Origin: Chitinophagaceae bacterium PMP191F
GTDB lineage: Bacteria; Bacteroidota; Bacteroidia; Chitinophagales; Chitinophagaceae
Direction of reading: 5' to 3'
Assembly (NCBI GenBank): GCA_001302245.1
Contig: LGYU01000014.1
Coordinates: 209,690 to 273,689 of the forward strand
DNA: 64,000 bases
The position numbers were made by a program, and so were the translations under genes. The first letter of the stretch is position 1. Every line of letters begins with the position of its first letter. Shown in pieces: positions 43,287 to 51,841 of the stretch. A model generated the notes under the pieces. That model ran no database searches. It was given only the letters and a program-made list of their open reading frames with translations, and was not told the DNA's origin.

Positions 43287-44486
43287 ATGAAAAGAAAAAC
43301 CTCAAAACTGGCTGCCATAACGATGATCTTTTTGGGAAGTGCAGGAGTTTTACAAGCGCAGGATACTATTAACGTGGTAACAACTGCGGTCCCCTTTCTC
43401 CGGATATCTCCTGATGCAAGAGCGGGCGGAATGGGTGATCTGGGAGTAGCTACATCCCCGGATGCTTCGTCTTCATTTTATAACCTGGCAAAAACACCGT
43501 TTGCCAAATCAAATTTTTCAATAGGTCTTACATATACTCCCTGGTTAAAAGATCTGAATGTAAACGATGTTTACCTGCTGGCTTTATCAGGATACTACAA
43601 GCTTTCTGAACTGGAAGCTATCACTGCTTCAGTTCGTTATTTCAGCCTGGGCAATATCCAGTTCACTGACAATAGCGGTACCTATTTTGGCGATGGACGT
43701 CCCCGTGAGTATGGTATTGATGTAGGTTATTCACGCAAACTGTCTGATAAATTATCTCTGGGTCTGGCATTGCGCTATATCTATTCCAACTTGGCAGGTA
43801 ATGCCCCCTCAACCGGTACTACCTACAAAGCAGGTAATGCTGTAGCTGCAGATTTAGGTATATATTATACTAATGTAAACGATGCCGGACAGGGATTGAG
43901 CCTGGGTGCTGTAATGTCAAACCTGGGTACCAAGATCGGATATACTAATGACGCTACTCAACGTGATTATATCCCCGCCAACCTTAGTCTGGGTGTAAAC
44001 TATGCTAAGGTGTTCGATGAAAGCAATAAGATCAGCTTTGGCCTGGACATTCATAAATTACTGGTGCCTACACCACCTACTTATGTAAATAGCGGTAATG
44101 CCAATTATGATGACAGTGTAAATACGGAGTTGAACCAGAAATACCGCAACAAAAGTGTATTCAATAGTTGGTTCAGTTCATTTGGTGATGCTCCTGGTGG
44201 TTTCAGCGAAGAGTTGAAAGAGTTCCAGTTTTCAGTAGGTGCTGAATATGGTTACAACGACCAGTTCTTTGCCCGCCTCGGTTACTTCTACGAAAACAAG
44301 AACAAAGGCAACCGTAAATATTTCACTGCAGGTTTAGGTATTAAATACAATATGTTTACCCTGAACTTCTCTTACCTGGTACCTTCAGGTTCCGGTGTAA
44401 CCCGCAACCCGCTGTCCAATACATTGCGTTTTGGCCTGGTGTTCGACCTTGACAACGTAACCAATGGCAGCAGCAGCGACAAGTAA
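43287..44486 (+). CDS. porV: T9SS outer-membrane protein PorV (LptO)
   Basis: A 399-residue FadL-like beta-barrel with a signal peptide (IFLGSAGVLQAQ). The PorV start FLRISPDARAGGMGDLGVAT followed by SFYNLAKTPF is clearly present, and the C-terminus LRFGLVFDL is barrel-like. PorV shuttles folded T9SS cargo from the translocon to PorU. It is on the same strand as porU after 172 bases and ends at a strong terminator. Confidence 0.93.
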   Translation: MKRKTSKLAAITMIFLGSAGVLQAQDTINVVTTAVPFLRISPDARAGGMGDLGVATSPDASSSFYNLAKTPFAKSNFSIGLTYTPWLKDLNVNDVYLLALSGYYKLSELEAITASVRYFSLGNIQFTDNSGTYFGDGRPREYGIDVGYSRKLSDKLSLGLALRYIYSNLAGNAPSTGTTYKAGNAVAADLGIYYTNVNDAGQGLSLGAVMSNLGTKIGYTNDATQRDYIPANLSLGVNYAKVFDESNKISFGLDIHKLLVPTPPTYVNSGNANYDDSVNTELNQKYRNKSVFNSWFSSFGDAPGGFSEELKEFQFSVGAEYGYNDQFFARLGYFYENKNKGNRKYFTAGLGIKYNMFTLNFSYLVPSGSGVTRNPLSNTLRFGLVFDLDNVTNGSSSDK

Positions 44487-44520
44487 ATATGTGCTGATAT
44501 AAATAAAACAAAATATATTT

Positions 44521-44557
44521 GAAGCGTCCGGCTGTAATGCCGGGCGCTTCTTTATTT
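44521..44557 (+). terminator. Terminator after porV
   Basis: GAAGCGTCCGGC (44521-44532) pairs with GCCGGGCGCTTC (44539-44550) with one G-U pair and a 6-base loop, followed by TTTATTT. Confidence 0.85.
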
Positions 44558-44628
44558 AATGTAACATTGCACGCAATGGCCGGAAATACCGGTTTGCATT
44601 CTCATATTTTCAAATTTGCATATTCATT

Positions 44629-45108
44629 ATGTACAGAACAGGATTCGGGATCGATTTTCACCAGTTAACAGAAGGCAGACAATTATGGATAGGAGGCGTA
44701 CTGATACCACATACCAAAGGTGCGCTGGGACACAGTGATGCAGATGTATTGTTACATGCCATCTGTGATGCACTGCTGGGTGCCCTTGCATTGGGTGATA
44801 TTGGTGTTCATTTTCCCAACACAGACAATACTTATAAAGATATTGACAGCAAGATCCTGTTACAGAAAACATATGCACTGATCAAAGCCCGGAACTATAG
44901 CGTGATGAATGTAGATTCATCCATTTGTCTGGAAGCGCCGAAAATCAAAAAGTATTCAGATAGCATGCGGGAAGTGATCGCTGGTATCCTCAACATTACA
45001 ACTGACGATGTATCTGTAAAAGCCACTACCACCGAACGCATGGGTTTTGTAGGACGTGAAGAAGGACTGGTGGCGTATGCTACAGTGTTGTTGAAAAAAG
45101 AAGGGTGA
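44629..45108 (+). CDS. ispF: 2-C-methyl-D-erythritol 2,4-cyclodiphosphate synthase
   Basis: A 159-residue enzyme of the MEP isoprenoid pathway. The metal ligands Asp9, His11 (GIDFHQL) and His43 (GHSDADVLLHAICDALLGA) are intact, as are LGDIGVHFPNTD and the C-terminal KATTTERMGFVGREEG. The length is standard for a single-domain IspF. No other MEP gene is nearby. Confidence 0.97.
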   Translation: MYRTGFGIDFHQLTEGRQLWIGGVLIPHTKGALGHSDADVLLHAICDALLGALALGDIGVHFPNTDNTYKDIDSKILLQKTYALIKARNYSVMNVDSSICLEAPKIKKYSDSMREVIAGILNITTDDVSVKATTTERMGFVGREEGLVAYATVLLKKEG

Positions 45109-45120
45109 GGTTGGAGAAGC

Positions 45121-45260
45121 CTTGAGCAAATACAGTCGGGAAGAAGGAAAAACAGGAAGTCCGAAGTCTGAAATACAAAGTCTGAGAAGCCGCAAGCTTT
45201 GAGCAACGAACAAAAATGGCAGTGACCAATCAGGACTGACGTATCACGATTCACGATCTG
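45121..45260. repeat. Degenerate intergenic repeat between ispF and dut
   Basis: From 45157 to 45190 the units GAAGTCCGAAGTCTGAAA and AAAGTCTGAGAAG follow each other; 45236-45257 has a second motif with TCACGATTCACGAT. It is non-coding in all frames read and resembles the stretches at 35119, 49610 and 51651. Confidence 0.5.
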
Positions 45261-45327
45261 CAGTCCCAAACCAGTAACCGCCCCAGAAACTTGTAACCAA
45301 AACCGCTAACTGCCTTAACTTCGCGCC

Positions 45328-45771
45328 ATGTCAAAACTTAAGGTTAAAATCATTAATAAATCTACCAATCCTTTACCGGAATACAGTACACCGGGTTCGG
45401 CTGGTATGGATATCCGCGCTAATCTGGAAGCCCCACTGGTATTGAAACCGCTGGAACGTTTTCTGGTACCTACTGGTTTATTTATTGAACTGCCCGAAGA
45501 TTATGAAGCACAAATAAGACCCCGTAGCGGTTTGGCCATCCGTCAGGGATTAACCTGTTTGAACACACCCGGTACTATTGACGCCGATTACCGGGGCGAA
45601 ATCAAGATCATTTTAATTAACTTGTCGCAAGAAGAACAGGTCATTCATCACGGCGACCGTATTGCACAGATGGTAGTACAATCTGTAAAACAGGTAAAAT
45701 GGAAACTGGTAAAAAAGATATCAGTAACCGAACGTCATGAAGGTGGCTTTGGCCATACCGGCAAATCATAA
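45328..45771 (+). CDS. dut: Deoxyuridine triphosphatase (dUTPase)
   Basis: A 147-residue trimeric-type dUTPase that converts dUTP to dUMP. All five motifs are present: [42 protein letters not shown] and the C-terminal arm [12 protein letters not shown]. It is upstream of the DUF4292 lipoprotein gene on the same strand by 104 bases. Confidence 0.97.
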   Translation: MSKLKVKIINKSTNPLPEYSTPGSAGMDIRANLEAPLVLKPLERFLVPTGLFIELPEDYEAQIRPRSGLAIRQGLTCLNTPGTIDADYRGEIKIILINLSQEEQVIHHGDRIAQMVVQSVKQVKWKLVKKISVTERHEGGFGHTGKS

Positions 45772-45875
45772 TACTGTGGCACAATTGTGGTGCAAATACT
45801 ATTAAATTATACCGGGGCTTTTTTTACCGAAGCCCTGATCTCTGTTGAAATTCATTAAAAGACGATTAAATTCAG

Positions 45876-46709
45876 ATGAAATATTGTCAATGGTTATTGC
45901 TCTCGATAGTAATGATTGCAGCGCTGGATAGTTGCCGCTCGGCCAAAAAGATCCAGACTGCCATTGCCAAAAAAGATACCGCACAGATAGTGATAGTGCC
46001 CCCCATCGAAACCCGCGACCTGCATGCTGACTCCATGCGTTATATACACGACGTATTTGACGCGGTACAGAAAAACAGGCTCGATTTTAATACCTTCTCT
46101 GCCAAAGTAAAGGTAGATTTTAAAGGAAGTGATGGTAAAAGCAGTGATTTTAACGCTTTTCTGCGTATTAAAAAGGACAGCGTAATATGGGTGAGCATTA
46201 TTGCAGCGCTTGGTATTGAGGCATTTAAAGTAATGATTACGCCCGATAGTGTGAAGGTGCTGAACAAACTGGATAAGATCATACAGCTCCGGTCGCTGGA
46301 ATACCTGCAGGACGTAACACATTTACCTTTTACATTTAGCGAGTTGCAGGATCTGCTGCTGGGAAATCCCATTTACCTGGACACTAATATTGTCTCTTAC
46401 CGGAAACAGGATAAAAATGTATCCCTTATTAGCGTAGGGTCCTTATTTAAACACCTGCTGACGGTTAACAATACCAGTTATTTGCCCGAACACAGTAAGC
46501 TGGACGATGTAGGACTGATAAAGGCCCGCACATGCGATATCACCTATGGCGATTATGACAGCAAGAATGGCTTTCGTTTTTCAAAATACCGTCGTATTAC
46601 CGTATCAGAAAAATCGAAGCTGGATATAGAGTTACAGTATAAACAATTTGATTTTAACGTAGATTTAGAGTTCCCCTTTAAGATTCCTAAAAATTATAAG
46701 CGTCAATAA
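45876..46709 (+). CDS. DUF4292-type lipoprotein
   Basis: A 277-residue lipoprotein: signal MKYCQWLLLSIVMIAALDS ending in the cysteine of SCRSAKK. The region from about residue 60 (FNTFSAKVKVDFKGSDGKSS) to the end is beta-rich and resembles DUF4292 and, more distantly, the outer-membrane lipoprotein LolB/LolA fold (IDLELPFKIPKNY-like ending). In many Bacteroidota this family lies directly before an EnvC-like gene, as here (60 bases). A role in envelope assembly is inferred from that; the exact function is unknown. Confidence 0.75.
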   Translation: MKYCQWLLLSIVMIAALDSCRSAKKIQTAIAKKDTAQIVIVPPIETRDLHADSMRYIHDVFDAVQKNRLDFNTFSAKVKVDFKGSDGKSSDFNAFLRIKKDSVIWVSIIAALGIEAFKVMITPDSVKVLNKLDKIIQLRSLEYLQDVTHLPFTFSELQDLLLGNPIYLDTNIVSYRKQDKNVSLISVGSLFKHLLTVNNTSYLPEHSKLDDVGLIKARTCDITYGDYDSKNGFRFSKYRRITVSEKSKLDIELQYKQFDFNVDLEFPFKIPKNYKRQ

Positions 46710-46769
46710 TAAAGGAGCCGTGTTGAGCGTTGCTTTTTTTGTTGTTTACTAACTTTTAAAAATTCCGGT

Positions 46770-48119
46770 ATGCTAAAAAAACTGGGTTTGTGCTTTTGGG
46801 GGGTGGTTTTCTCGTGTTCTCTGGCGGTAGCGCAACAGAATAGTGAAGACCTGAAGAAGAAACAAGTGGAGATACAGCGTGAAATTGACGATCTGAGACA
46901 TACGCTGGAGGAAACCAAGAAAAACAGGAAAGCTGGTCTGGGCCAGTTGGCCATGATCCAGCGGAAGCTGCGTTTGCGTGAGCAGGTGATCAACAATATC
47001 AACGAACAGATGGACGTGATAGAAGGCAATATCAGTCAATCCAGGAATGAGATCACTCGTCTTACGCGTGAACTGGACACCCTGAAATCGCAATATGAAA
47101 AAAGTGTAGTATACGCTTATAAGAACAGAAGTAACTACGATTTTCTCAACTTCATATTCTCTGCCAACGGTTTTAATGACGCATTGAAACGTATTGAATA
47201 CCTGAAATCCTATCGCCTGTATCGTGAGCAACAGGCTGATAATATCAAGAATACACAGAATATCTTAAAAGGAAAGATCACAGGTTTACAAACTGCACGT
47301 GAAGAAAAAGGAAAAGTGCTGAAAGAAAAAGAAAAGGAAAGAGGTGTACTGGTAGAAGAGAAAAAAGAACAGGATGAGTTTGTTGGTAAGCTGAAAAGCA
47401 GGGAAAACGAGATCAACCGTGAGTTGACCGCCAAACAGAAAGCAGATAAAAAACTGCGTGACGGTATCCTGGTAGCTATCAGGCGCGAGGCTGAAAAAGC
47501 AAAAGCTGCAGCTGCTGCAGCGGCCGAAGCAGCAAGAAAAAGAGAACGTGAAGAAGCCGCAGTTGCCGCGAAAAACAATGCCGCTAATGCCAGCAACAAT
47601 AACAACAGCAATCCTATTACAACCGCAACGGCCCCTGTAGCAACCAATAAGCCTGCAGCACCTGCCAAAACCAAAAGCGTATTTGAAGCTACTCCCGAAG
47701 GCGAATTATTGTCCGATAATTTTGAAAAGAACAAAGGCAAACTGCCCTGGCCACTGGAGAAAGGAGAGATCAAACTGCATTACGGATTGTATTCTGTGGC
47801 TGGTACTTCTATCAGGGGTAACAACCCGGGTTTAACGATAGAAACAGAAAAAGGGGCCCCGGTTAAAGCAGTATTTGATGGAGAGGTGATCTCTGTGTTT
47901 GATGTGGAAGACAATGCTGCGGTGCTGGTACAGCATGGTAAATTCTTTACCTCTTATGGTGGTCTGGCTGCTGCTGCTGTATCTAAGGGACAAAAGATCA
48001 AAGCCGGACAGGTAGTGGGCAAAGCTGGTACCAATGATGATGGTAACGGGGAGATTGAGTTTATCCTGATGCAGGATACCAAGAACCTGGATCCTGAAGT
48101 ATGGATCAGAAGGAGATAG
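46770..48119 (+). CDS. EnvC-like murein hydrolase activator with degenerate LytM domain
   Basis: A 449-residue periplasmic protein: signal peptide (CFWGVVFSCSLAVAQQ), then a long coiled coil (residues 25-250), an alanine- and asparagine-rich linker (250-300), and a C-terminal LytM/M23-type domain. The usual zinc ligands are not visible: where active enzymes have HxxxD there is NNPGLTIET, and the HxH motif is replaced by EIEFILM. It is therefore probably a non-catalytic activator of amidases for cell separation, as EnvC is in E. coli. A strong 18-base-pair hairpin follows. Confidence 0.88.
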   Translation: MLKKLGLCFWGVVFSCSLAVAQQNSEDLKKKQVEIQREIDDLRHTLEETKKNRKAGLGQLAMIQRKLRLREQVINNINEQMDVIEGNISQSRNEITRLTRELDTLKSQYEKSVVYAYKNRSNYDFLNFIFSANGFNDALKRIEYLKSYRLYREQQADNIKNTQNILKGKITGLQTAREEKGKVLKEKEKERGVLVEEKKEQDEFVGKLKSRENEINRELTAKQKADKKLRDGILVAIRREAEKAKAAAAAAAEAARKREREEAAVAAKNNAANASNNNNSNPITTATAPVATNKPAAPAKTKSVFEATPEGELLSDNFEKNKGKLPWPLEKGEIKLHYGLYSVAGTSIRGNNPGLTIETEKGAPVKAVFDGEVISVFDVEDNAAVLVQHGKFFTSYGGLAAAAVSKGQKIKAGQVVGKAGTNDDGNGEIEFILMQDTKNLDPEVWIRRR

Positions 48120-48142
48120 GAATAACAATATTGTAAGCATTT

Positions 48143-48185
48143 CAGCAGGGGTGCTGTTCCGTAGGAACAGCACCCCTGCTGCTTT
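48143..48185 (+). terminator. Terminator after the EnvC-like gene (first of three hairpins)
   Basis: CAGCAGGGGTGCTGTTCC (48143-48160) pairs perfectly over 18 bases with 48164-48181 around a 3-base loop GTA, followed by CTTTT. Confidence 0.8.
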
Positions 48186-48224
48186 TAAAAAACGTACTTG
48201 CGATAACGGAGAAGTGTTGTGAAT

Positions 48225-48262
48225 GCTATCTGGCAGGAATAATACAGATCCTGCCAGATAGC
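48225..48262. repeat. Second perfect hairpin
   Basis: GCTATCTGGCAGGA (48225-48238) pairs over 14 bases with TCCTGCCAGATAGC (48249-48262), loop of ten bases. There is no T-run on either side, so a plain intrinsic terminator is doubtful. Confidence 0.6.
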
Positions 48263-48270
48263 TGAAGAGG

Positions 48271-48308
48271 CACTGACAGGATACAATGAGCATCGTATCC
48301 TGTCAGTG
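48271..48308. repeat. Third perfect hairpin
   Basis: CACTGACAGGATAC (48271-48284) pairs over 14 bases with GTATCCTGTCAGTG (48295-48308), again with a ten-base loop and no T-run. It ends six bases before the stop codon of bshA. Confidence 0.6.
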
Positions 48309-48314
48309 GGTTAT

Positions 48315-49433
48315 CTATAAAAAACGATTGTATAGTTCTTCGTAGCGGGGAACGATATTGTCTATGTCGAACTGGTTTGCCTGTGCCGCGGCCTGTTCAC
48401 GGAAATACTGCAGTTTGCTTTCATCCGACAACAATTCAATAGCATGATTGCTCATTGAAGTGATATCTCCTACATTACTCAAAAAACCTGTTTTACCCGG
48501 GATGTTGATCTCCGGTAAACCACCTGCGTTGGTAGAAATAACAGGAACACCGGCAGCCATAGCTTCCAGTGCTGCCAGACCAAAGCTTTCATAATCGGAG
48601 GTCATTAAGAACAGGTCAGAAATAGCAAGGATCTCTTCAATCTGTTCCTGTTTCCCAACAAAACGTGTTTCATCACAGATACCCAGATGGCGGCAAAGTG
48701 CTTCTGCTTCGGGCCTGTCTGGCCCGTCGCCTACAAACAACAATTTGGAGGGAACTTTTTTCAATACTTCTGCAAAGATGTAGATCACGTCATTCACGCG
48801 TTTCAGTTTGCGGAAGTTGGACGCGTGTAATAATATCTTTTCGCCATTCGGAGCAATAACGCGGCGAAAAGCGTCAATAGGTTTTTTGCGGAAACGTTTT
48901 ACATCCACAAAGTTGTGGATTACCTGTATCTCTTTTTCAATGGCGAAGTGTTTATATGTTTCATCGCGCAGGTTATTAGACACTGCAGTGATGGCATCAC
49001 TTTCATTCATAGAAAAAGTAACCACAGGTTCAAATGTTTTATCTCTGCCTACCAGCGTAATATCAGTACCATGCAGTGTGGTGATCACCGGAATGCGCTT
49101 GCCTTGTTTTTCCAGTATCTTTTTTGCCATATAGGCGGCAGATGCATGCGGAATAGCATAGTGTACGTGCAGCAGGTCTATATTGTTGTTCACAATAACA
49201 TCCACCATAGTGCTGGACAGTGCTGTTTCGTAAGGAGGATAATCAAACAGCGGATAGGTGGGTACACGCACTTCGTGATAAAAGATATTGGCATTAAACT
49301 CGCTGAGTCTTACCGGCTGCTGGTAAGTAATAAAATGTACCTGGTGGCCTTTGTCAGCAAGGGCCTTGCCCAGTTCCGTTGCCATTACTCCACTACCACC
49401 AAATGTTGGATAACAAACAATACCAATGCGCAT
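48315..49433 (-). CDS. bshA: N-acetyl-alpha-D-glucosaminyl L-malate synthase
   Basis: A 372-residue GT4 glycosyltransferase that joins GlcNAc and L-malate in the first step of bacillithiol synthesis. The N-terminus MRIGIVCYPTFGGSGVMATELG is characteristic of BshA; other family marks are HVHYAIPHASAAYMAKKIL, TTLHGTDITLVGRD, ISDLFLMTSDYESFGLAALEAMAAGVPVI-type donor-site residues (E in ESFGLAALEA) and STNAGGLPEI. No other bsh gene is in the window. Bacillithiol would be the main low-molecular-weight thiol, which connects loosely with the sulfur genes upstream. Confidence 0.93.
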   Translation of the reverse strand: MRIGIVCYPTFGGSGVMATELGKALADKGHQVHFITYQQPVRLSEFNANIFYHEVRVPTYPLFDYPPYETALSSTMVDVIVNNNIDLLHVHYAIPHASAAYMAKKILEKQGKRIPVITTLHGTDITLVGRDKTFEPVVTFSMNESDAITAVSNNLRDETYKHFAIEKEIQVIHNFVDVKRFRKKPIDAFRRVIAPNGEKILLHASNFRKLKRVNDVIYIFAEVLKKVPSKLLFVGDGPDRPEAEALCRHLGICDETRFVGKQEQIEEILAISDLFLMTSDYESFGLAALEAMAAGVPVISTNAGGLPEINIPGKTGFLSNVGDITSMSNHAIELLSDESKLQYFREQAAAQANQFDIDNIVPRYEELYNRFL

Positions 49434-49499
49434 ACGGCGTAAAATAATTTAAGTGCCCGAAGGTAATTTAATTCGTTGAATGTGTTGTCTGAGATCAGG

Positions 49500-49645
49500 G
49501 GGCAGAAGTCAGATGCCAGAAGGAGCCGGATTTACAGACAGGTTAATTTATTGTTACTGCATAATAATTTGCTTTATGGCAGGTTGAATATTAAACTTTT
49601 AGGGTCTGCCTGATTTCAGTCTTCAGCCTTCATACTTCATGTTGT
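49500..49645. repeat. Degenerate intergenic repeat upstream of the M28 peptidase gene
   Basis: Between bshA and the peptidase gene, 49505-49527 has GAAGTCAGATGCCAGAAGG. On the other strand 49610-49640 reads as tandem TGAAG units (ATGAAGTATGAAGGCTGAAG). It is of the same style as the repeats near 35.1 and 45.1 kb. Confidence 0.45.
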
Positions 49646-49677
49646 TCCCTTAACTTTAGCGTAAAATAACATGTACC

Positions 49678-51045
49678 ATGAGAAAATTGTTTACAGCCCT
49701 GGCACTATTTATAGCTCAAACGGGATGGACGCAACAGGACGATTCGCTTTTTATAAGAAAAATAGCCGATGAAATATTGATGAACGGCAAGGCTTATGAG
49801 GACCTGCGTGTGCTGACCAAACAGGTAGGAGGCAGGCTTTCAGGCTCTTCCGGCATGTACAAAGCTGAGGCATGGGGACAAAAAGCACTGCAGCAGGCCG
49901 GTGCAGATAAAGTATGGCTGCAGCAATGCATGGTACCACACTGGATACGTGGCGGCAAAGATGAAGCATGGTTCGCTGTTGATGGCAAAGCCGGAAAAGT
50001 ATCGCTGGATGTATTGTCGCTGGGTGGTTCTGTAGCTACCGGAAAGAACGGTATACAGGCGCCGGTGATACTGATCAATTCCTTTGACGAACTGGAGCAA
50101 CGGAAAAATGAAGTGAAAGGAAAGATCGTATTCTATAATTATAAGTTTAACGATAAATTACTCAAAACCTTTTCAGCCTACAGCGACGCCGTAAAGTATC
50201 GTGGCCAGGGACCCAGCAGTGCTGCCAAATATGGTGCAGTAGGTGTGGTGGTACGCTCTATGAGCCATGCTACCGACAACAATCCGCATACAGGTGGTTT
50301 GCATTACGATTCGGCGTATGCTAAAATACCTGCACTGGCTGTGGGCTTGCAGGATGCTGATAAACTGGCGGCTGCCATTACTGCCAATAAGAATGTGAAA
50401 GTGTTTATTAAAATCAACGCACAAACATTACCCGATACAGTTGGTCATAATGTGATCGGTGAACTGAGAGGAACGGAATTTCCGGACGAATACATTACAG
50501 TTGGCGGTCACCTGGATTCATGGGATCCCGGTGAAGGCGCACATGATGATGGCGCTGGTTGTGTGCAATCTATTGAAGTATTACGGGTGTTGAAAGCACT
50601 GGGCTACAAACCCAAGCGTACTATCCGGGTAGTGTTATTTGCCAATGAAGAGAACGGTACACGTGGCGGTTTGAAATATGCTGCTGAAGCAAAGGAAAAA
50701 GGTGAGAAACACATCTTTGCACTGGAAAGTGATAACGGTGGTTTTACACCCCGTGGATTTGGCCTGACAGCTCCTGCTGCGCAAACAGCCAAAATCACAG
50801 GCTGGGCACCGTTGTTCAGACCTTATGGCGTATACGAATGGGGAGCGGGTGGCGGTGCCGATATAGGCCCGCTGAACAAAACATTTGGTACACCACTGGC
50901 CGGTCTGCAACCCGACTCCCAACGCTATTTTGATCTGCACCACGCCCGCAATGATGTCTTTGAAGCAGTGAACAAACGCGAGCTGGAACTGGGTGCTGTA
51001 AATATGGCTGCATTGATCTATCTTGTAGATAAGTTCGGATTGTAA
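49678..51045 (+). CDS. Secreted M28-family metallopeptidase with PA domain
   Basis: A 455-residue secreted peptidase: signal peptide (MRKLFTALALFIAQTGWTQ), N-terminal portion of the catalytic domain (LTKQVGGRLSGSSGMYKAEAW), a protease-associated domain (about 115-250, KGKIVFYNYKF, AAKYGAVGVVVRSMS), then the zinc core. Ligands are visible in VGGHLDSWD (His), AHDDGAG (bridging Asp), ANEENGTRGG (Glu pair), ALESDNGG (Asp) and DLHHARND (His). It is a co-catalytic di-zinc amino- or carboxypeptidase of the PGCP type. It acts outside the cytoplasm, likely in peptide utilisation. Confidence 0.9.
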   Translation: MRKLFTALALFIAQTGWTQQDDSLFIRKIADEILMNGKAYEDLRVLTKQVGGRLSGSSGMYKAEAWGQKALQQAGADKVWLQQCMVPHWIRGGKDEAWFAVDGKAGKVSLDVLSLGGSVATGKNGIQAPVILINSFDELEQRKNEVKGKIVFYNYKFNDKLLKTFSAYSDAVKYRGQGPSSAAKYGAVGVVVRSMSHATDNNPHTGGLHYDSAYAKIPALAVGLQDADKLAAAITANKNVKVFIKINAQTLPDTVGHNVIGELRGTEFPDEYITVGGHLDSWDPGEGAHDDGAGCVQSIEVLRVLKALGYKPKRTIRVVLFANEENGTRGGLKYAAEAKEKGEKHIFALESDNGGFTPRGFGLTAPAAQTAKITGWAPLFRPYGVYEWGAGGGADIGPLNKTFGTPLAGLQPDSQRYFDLHHARNDVFEAVNKRELELGAVNMAALIYLVDKFGL

Positions 51046-51094
51046 TACAGGATCAGTACGGGTCGTTTTACTATTAACCTATAACCTATACGCA

Positions 51095-51478
51095 ATGAAG
51101 CTTCGTCATTACATTATCCTTTTTGTTGTAGCAGCACTGGCCATTTTTGTGTATTTCCGTTTTTACTGGGTATTTGCCGAAGGAACCAAAGCCGGTGTAC
51201 TCAACACATTCCAGAAAAAAGGATATCTTTTTAAAACCTACGAAGGAAAGATCATTCAGAGCGGGTTTAAGGCCAATATCCAGAGCAATGAATTTGATTT
51301 CAGTGTAGTGGATGAAAAAGTAGCGGATATCCTGTTGCGCAATTCCGGTCGTGAAGTAGAGCTGCATTACAAAACCTATTTTGGTGTATTGCCCTGGCGC
51401 GGATGGCAGCAGTTCATTGTAGATAGTGTATTGGAAGTACGTGTTACAGGCAATGAATCGGTGATCAAGCCGAAGTAA
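51095..51478 (+). CDS. Small single-pass membrane protein of unknown function
   Basis: A 127-residue protein with one N-terminal membrane helix (HYIILFVVAALAIFVYFRFYW) and a soluble part of about 100 residues (EGTKAGVLNTFQKKGYLFKTYEGKI). Without a cleavage site it is probably anchored in the inner membrane. I know similar small proteins from other Bacteroidota, sometimes mislabelled as 6-phosphogluconate dehydrogenase; no enzyme motif is present here. It lies 49 bases after the M28 peptidase gene, possibly cotranscribed. Confidence 0.75.
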   Translation: MKLRHYIILFVVAALAIFVYFRFYWVFAEGTKAGVLNTFQKKGYLFKTYEGKIIQSGFKANIQSNEFDFSVVDEKVADILLRNSGREVELHYKTYFGVLPWRGWQQFIVDSVLEVRVTGNESVIKPK

Positions 51479-51540
51479 AGGATAAGAGGAAAAGGTACAA
51501 GAGAACAAGGCAGATAAAAGTTACATACTTTTTAATACTA

Positions 51541-51567
51541 AGGGATAGCGAAAGCTGTCCCTTTTTT
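51541..51567 (+). terminator. Terminator with GAAA tetraloop
   Basis: AGGGATAGC (51541-51549) pairs with GCTGTCCCT (51554-51562) with one G-U pair, closed by the stable GAAA loop, followed by a run of T residues to 51567. Confidence 0.85.
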
Positions 51568-51650
51568 GGCTATGAAAAAGATGTGGGATGTCTGCTGTCA
51601 AAGGTCTAAAAGACTGTGAGCTACGAACTACGGGCAAATGCAACTAAATG

Positions 51651-51693
51651 AGAAATATTGAATATTGAATGTTGAATGAGAAATGTTGAAGTG
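51651..51693. repeat. TTGAAT-type tandem low-complexity repeat
   Basis: AGAAATATTGAATATTGAAT is followed by GTTGAATGAGAAATGTTGAAG: imperfect 8-9 base units with TTGAA at their core. Only this one block was seen in the window. Confidence 0.5.
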
Positions 51694-51841
51694 AAGACAG
51701 GAAATCTGAGTGTAACTGAGTAGAAAATCGGGATCAGGTATCAGCGACGCTAGTTTCATGGTTGACATTTCACTTTTACATAAAAACAAAACCTCTTTTC
51801 TTCAGGTATCCTCGAATATCAGAACCCTAAACTCAAAACTC

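Larger units (their letters stand above)
51479..51841. other. Non-coding gap with terminator and low-complexity repeats
   Basis: The 363-base gap between convergent genes begins with a terminator (51541-51567), then has TTGAAT-rich tandem sequence at 51651-51693 and a GA-rich stretch to about 51735. No coding frame or known RNA was recognised. Confidence 0.5.

Noticed and set aside
47210..47773. Serine/alanine-rich frame antisense to the EnvC-like gene
   Set aside because: The composition is explained by the Ala/Lys-rich coiled coil on the other strand.
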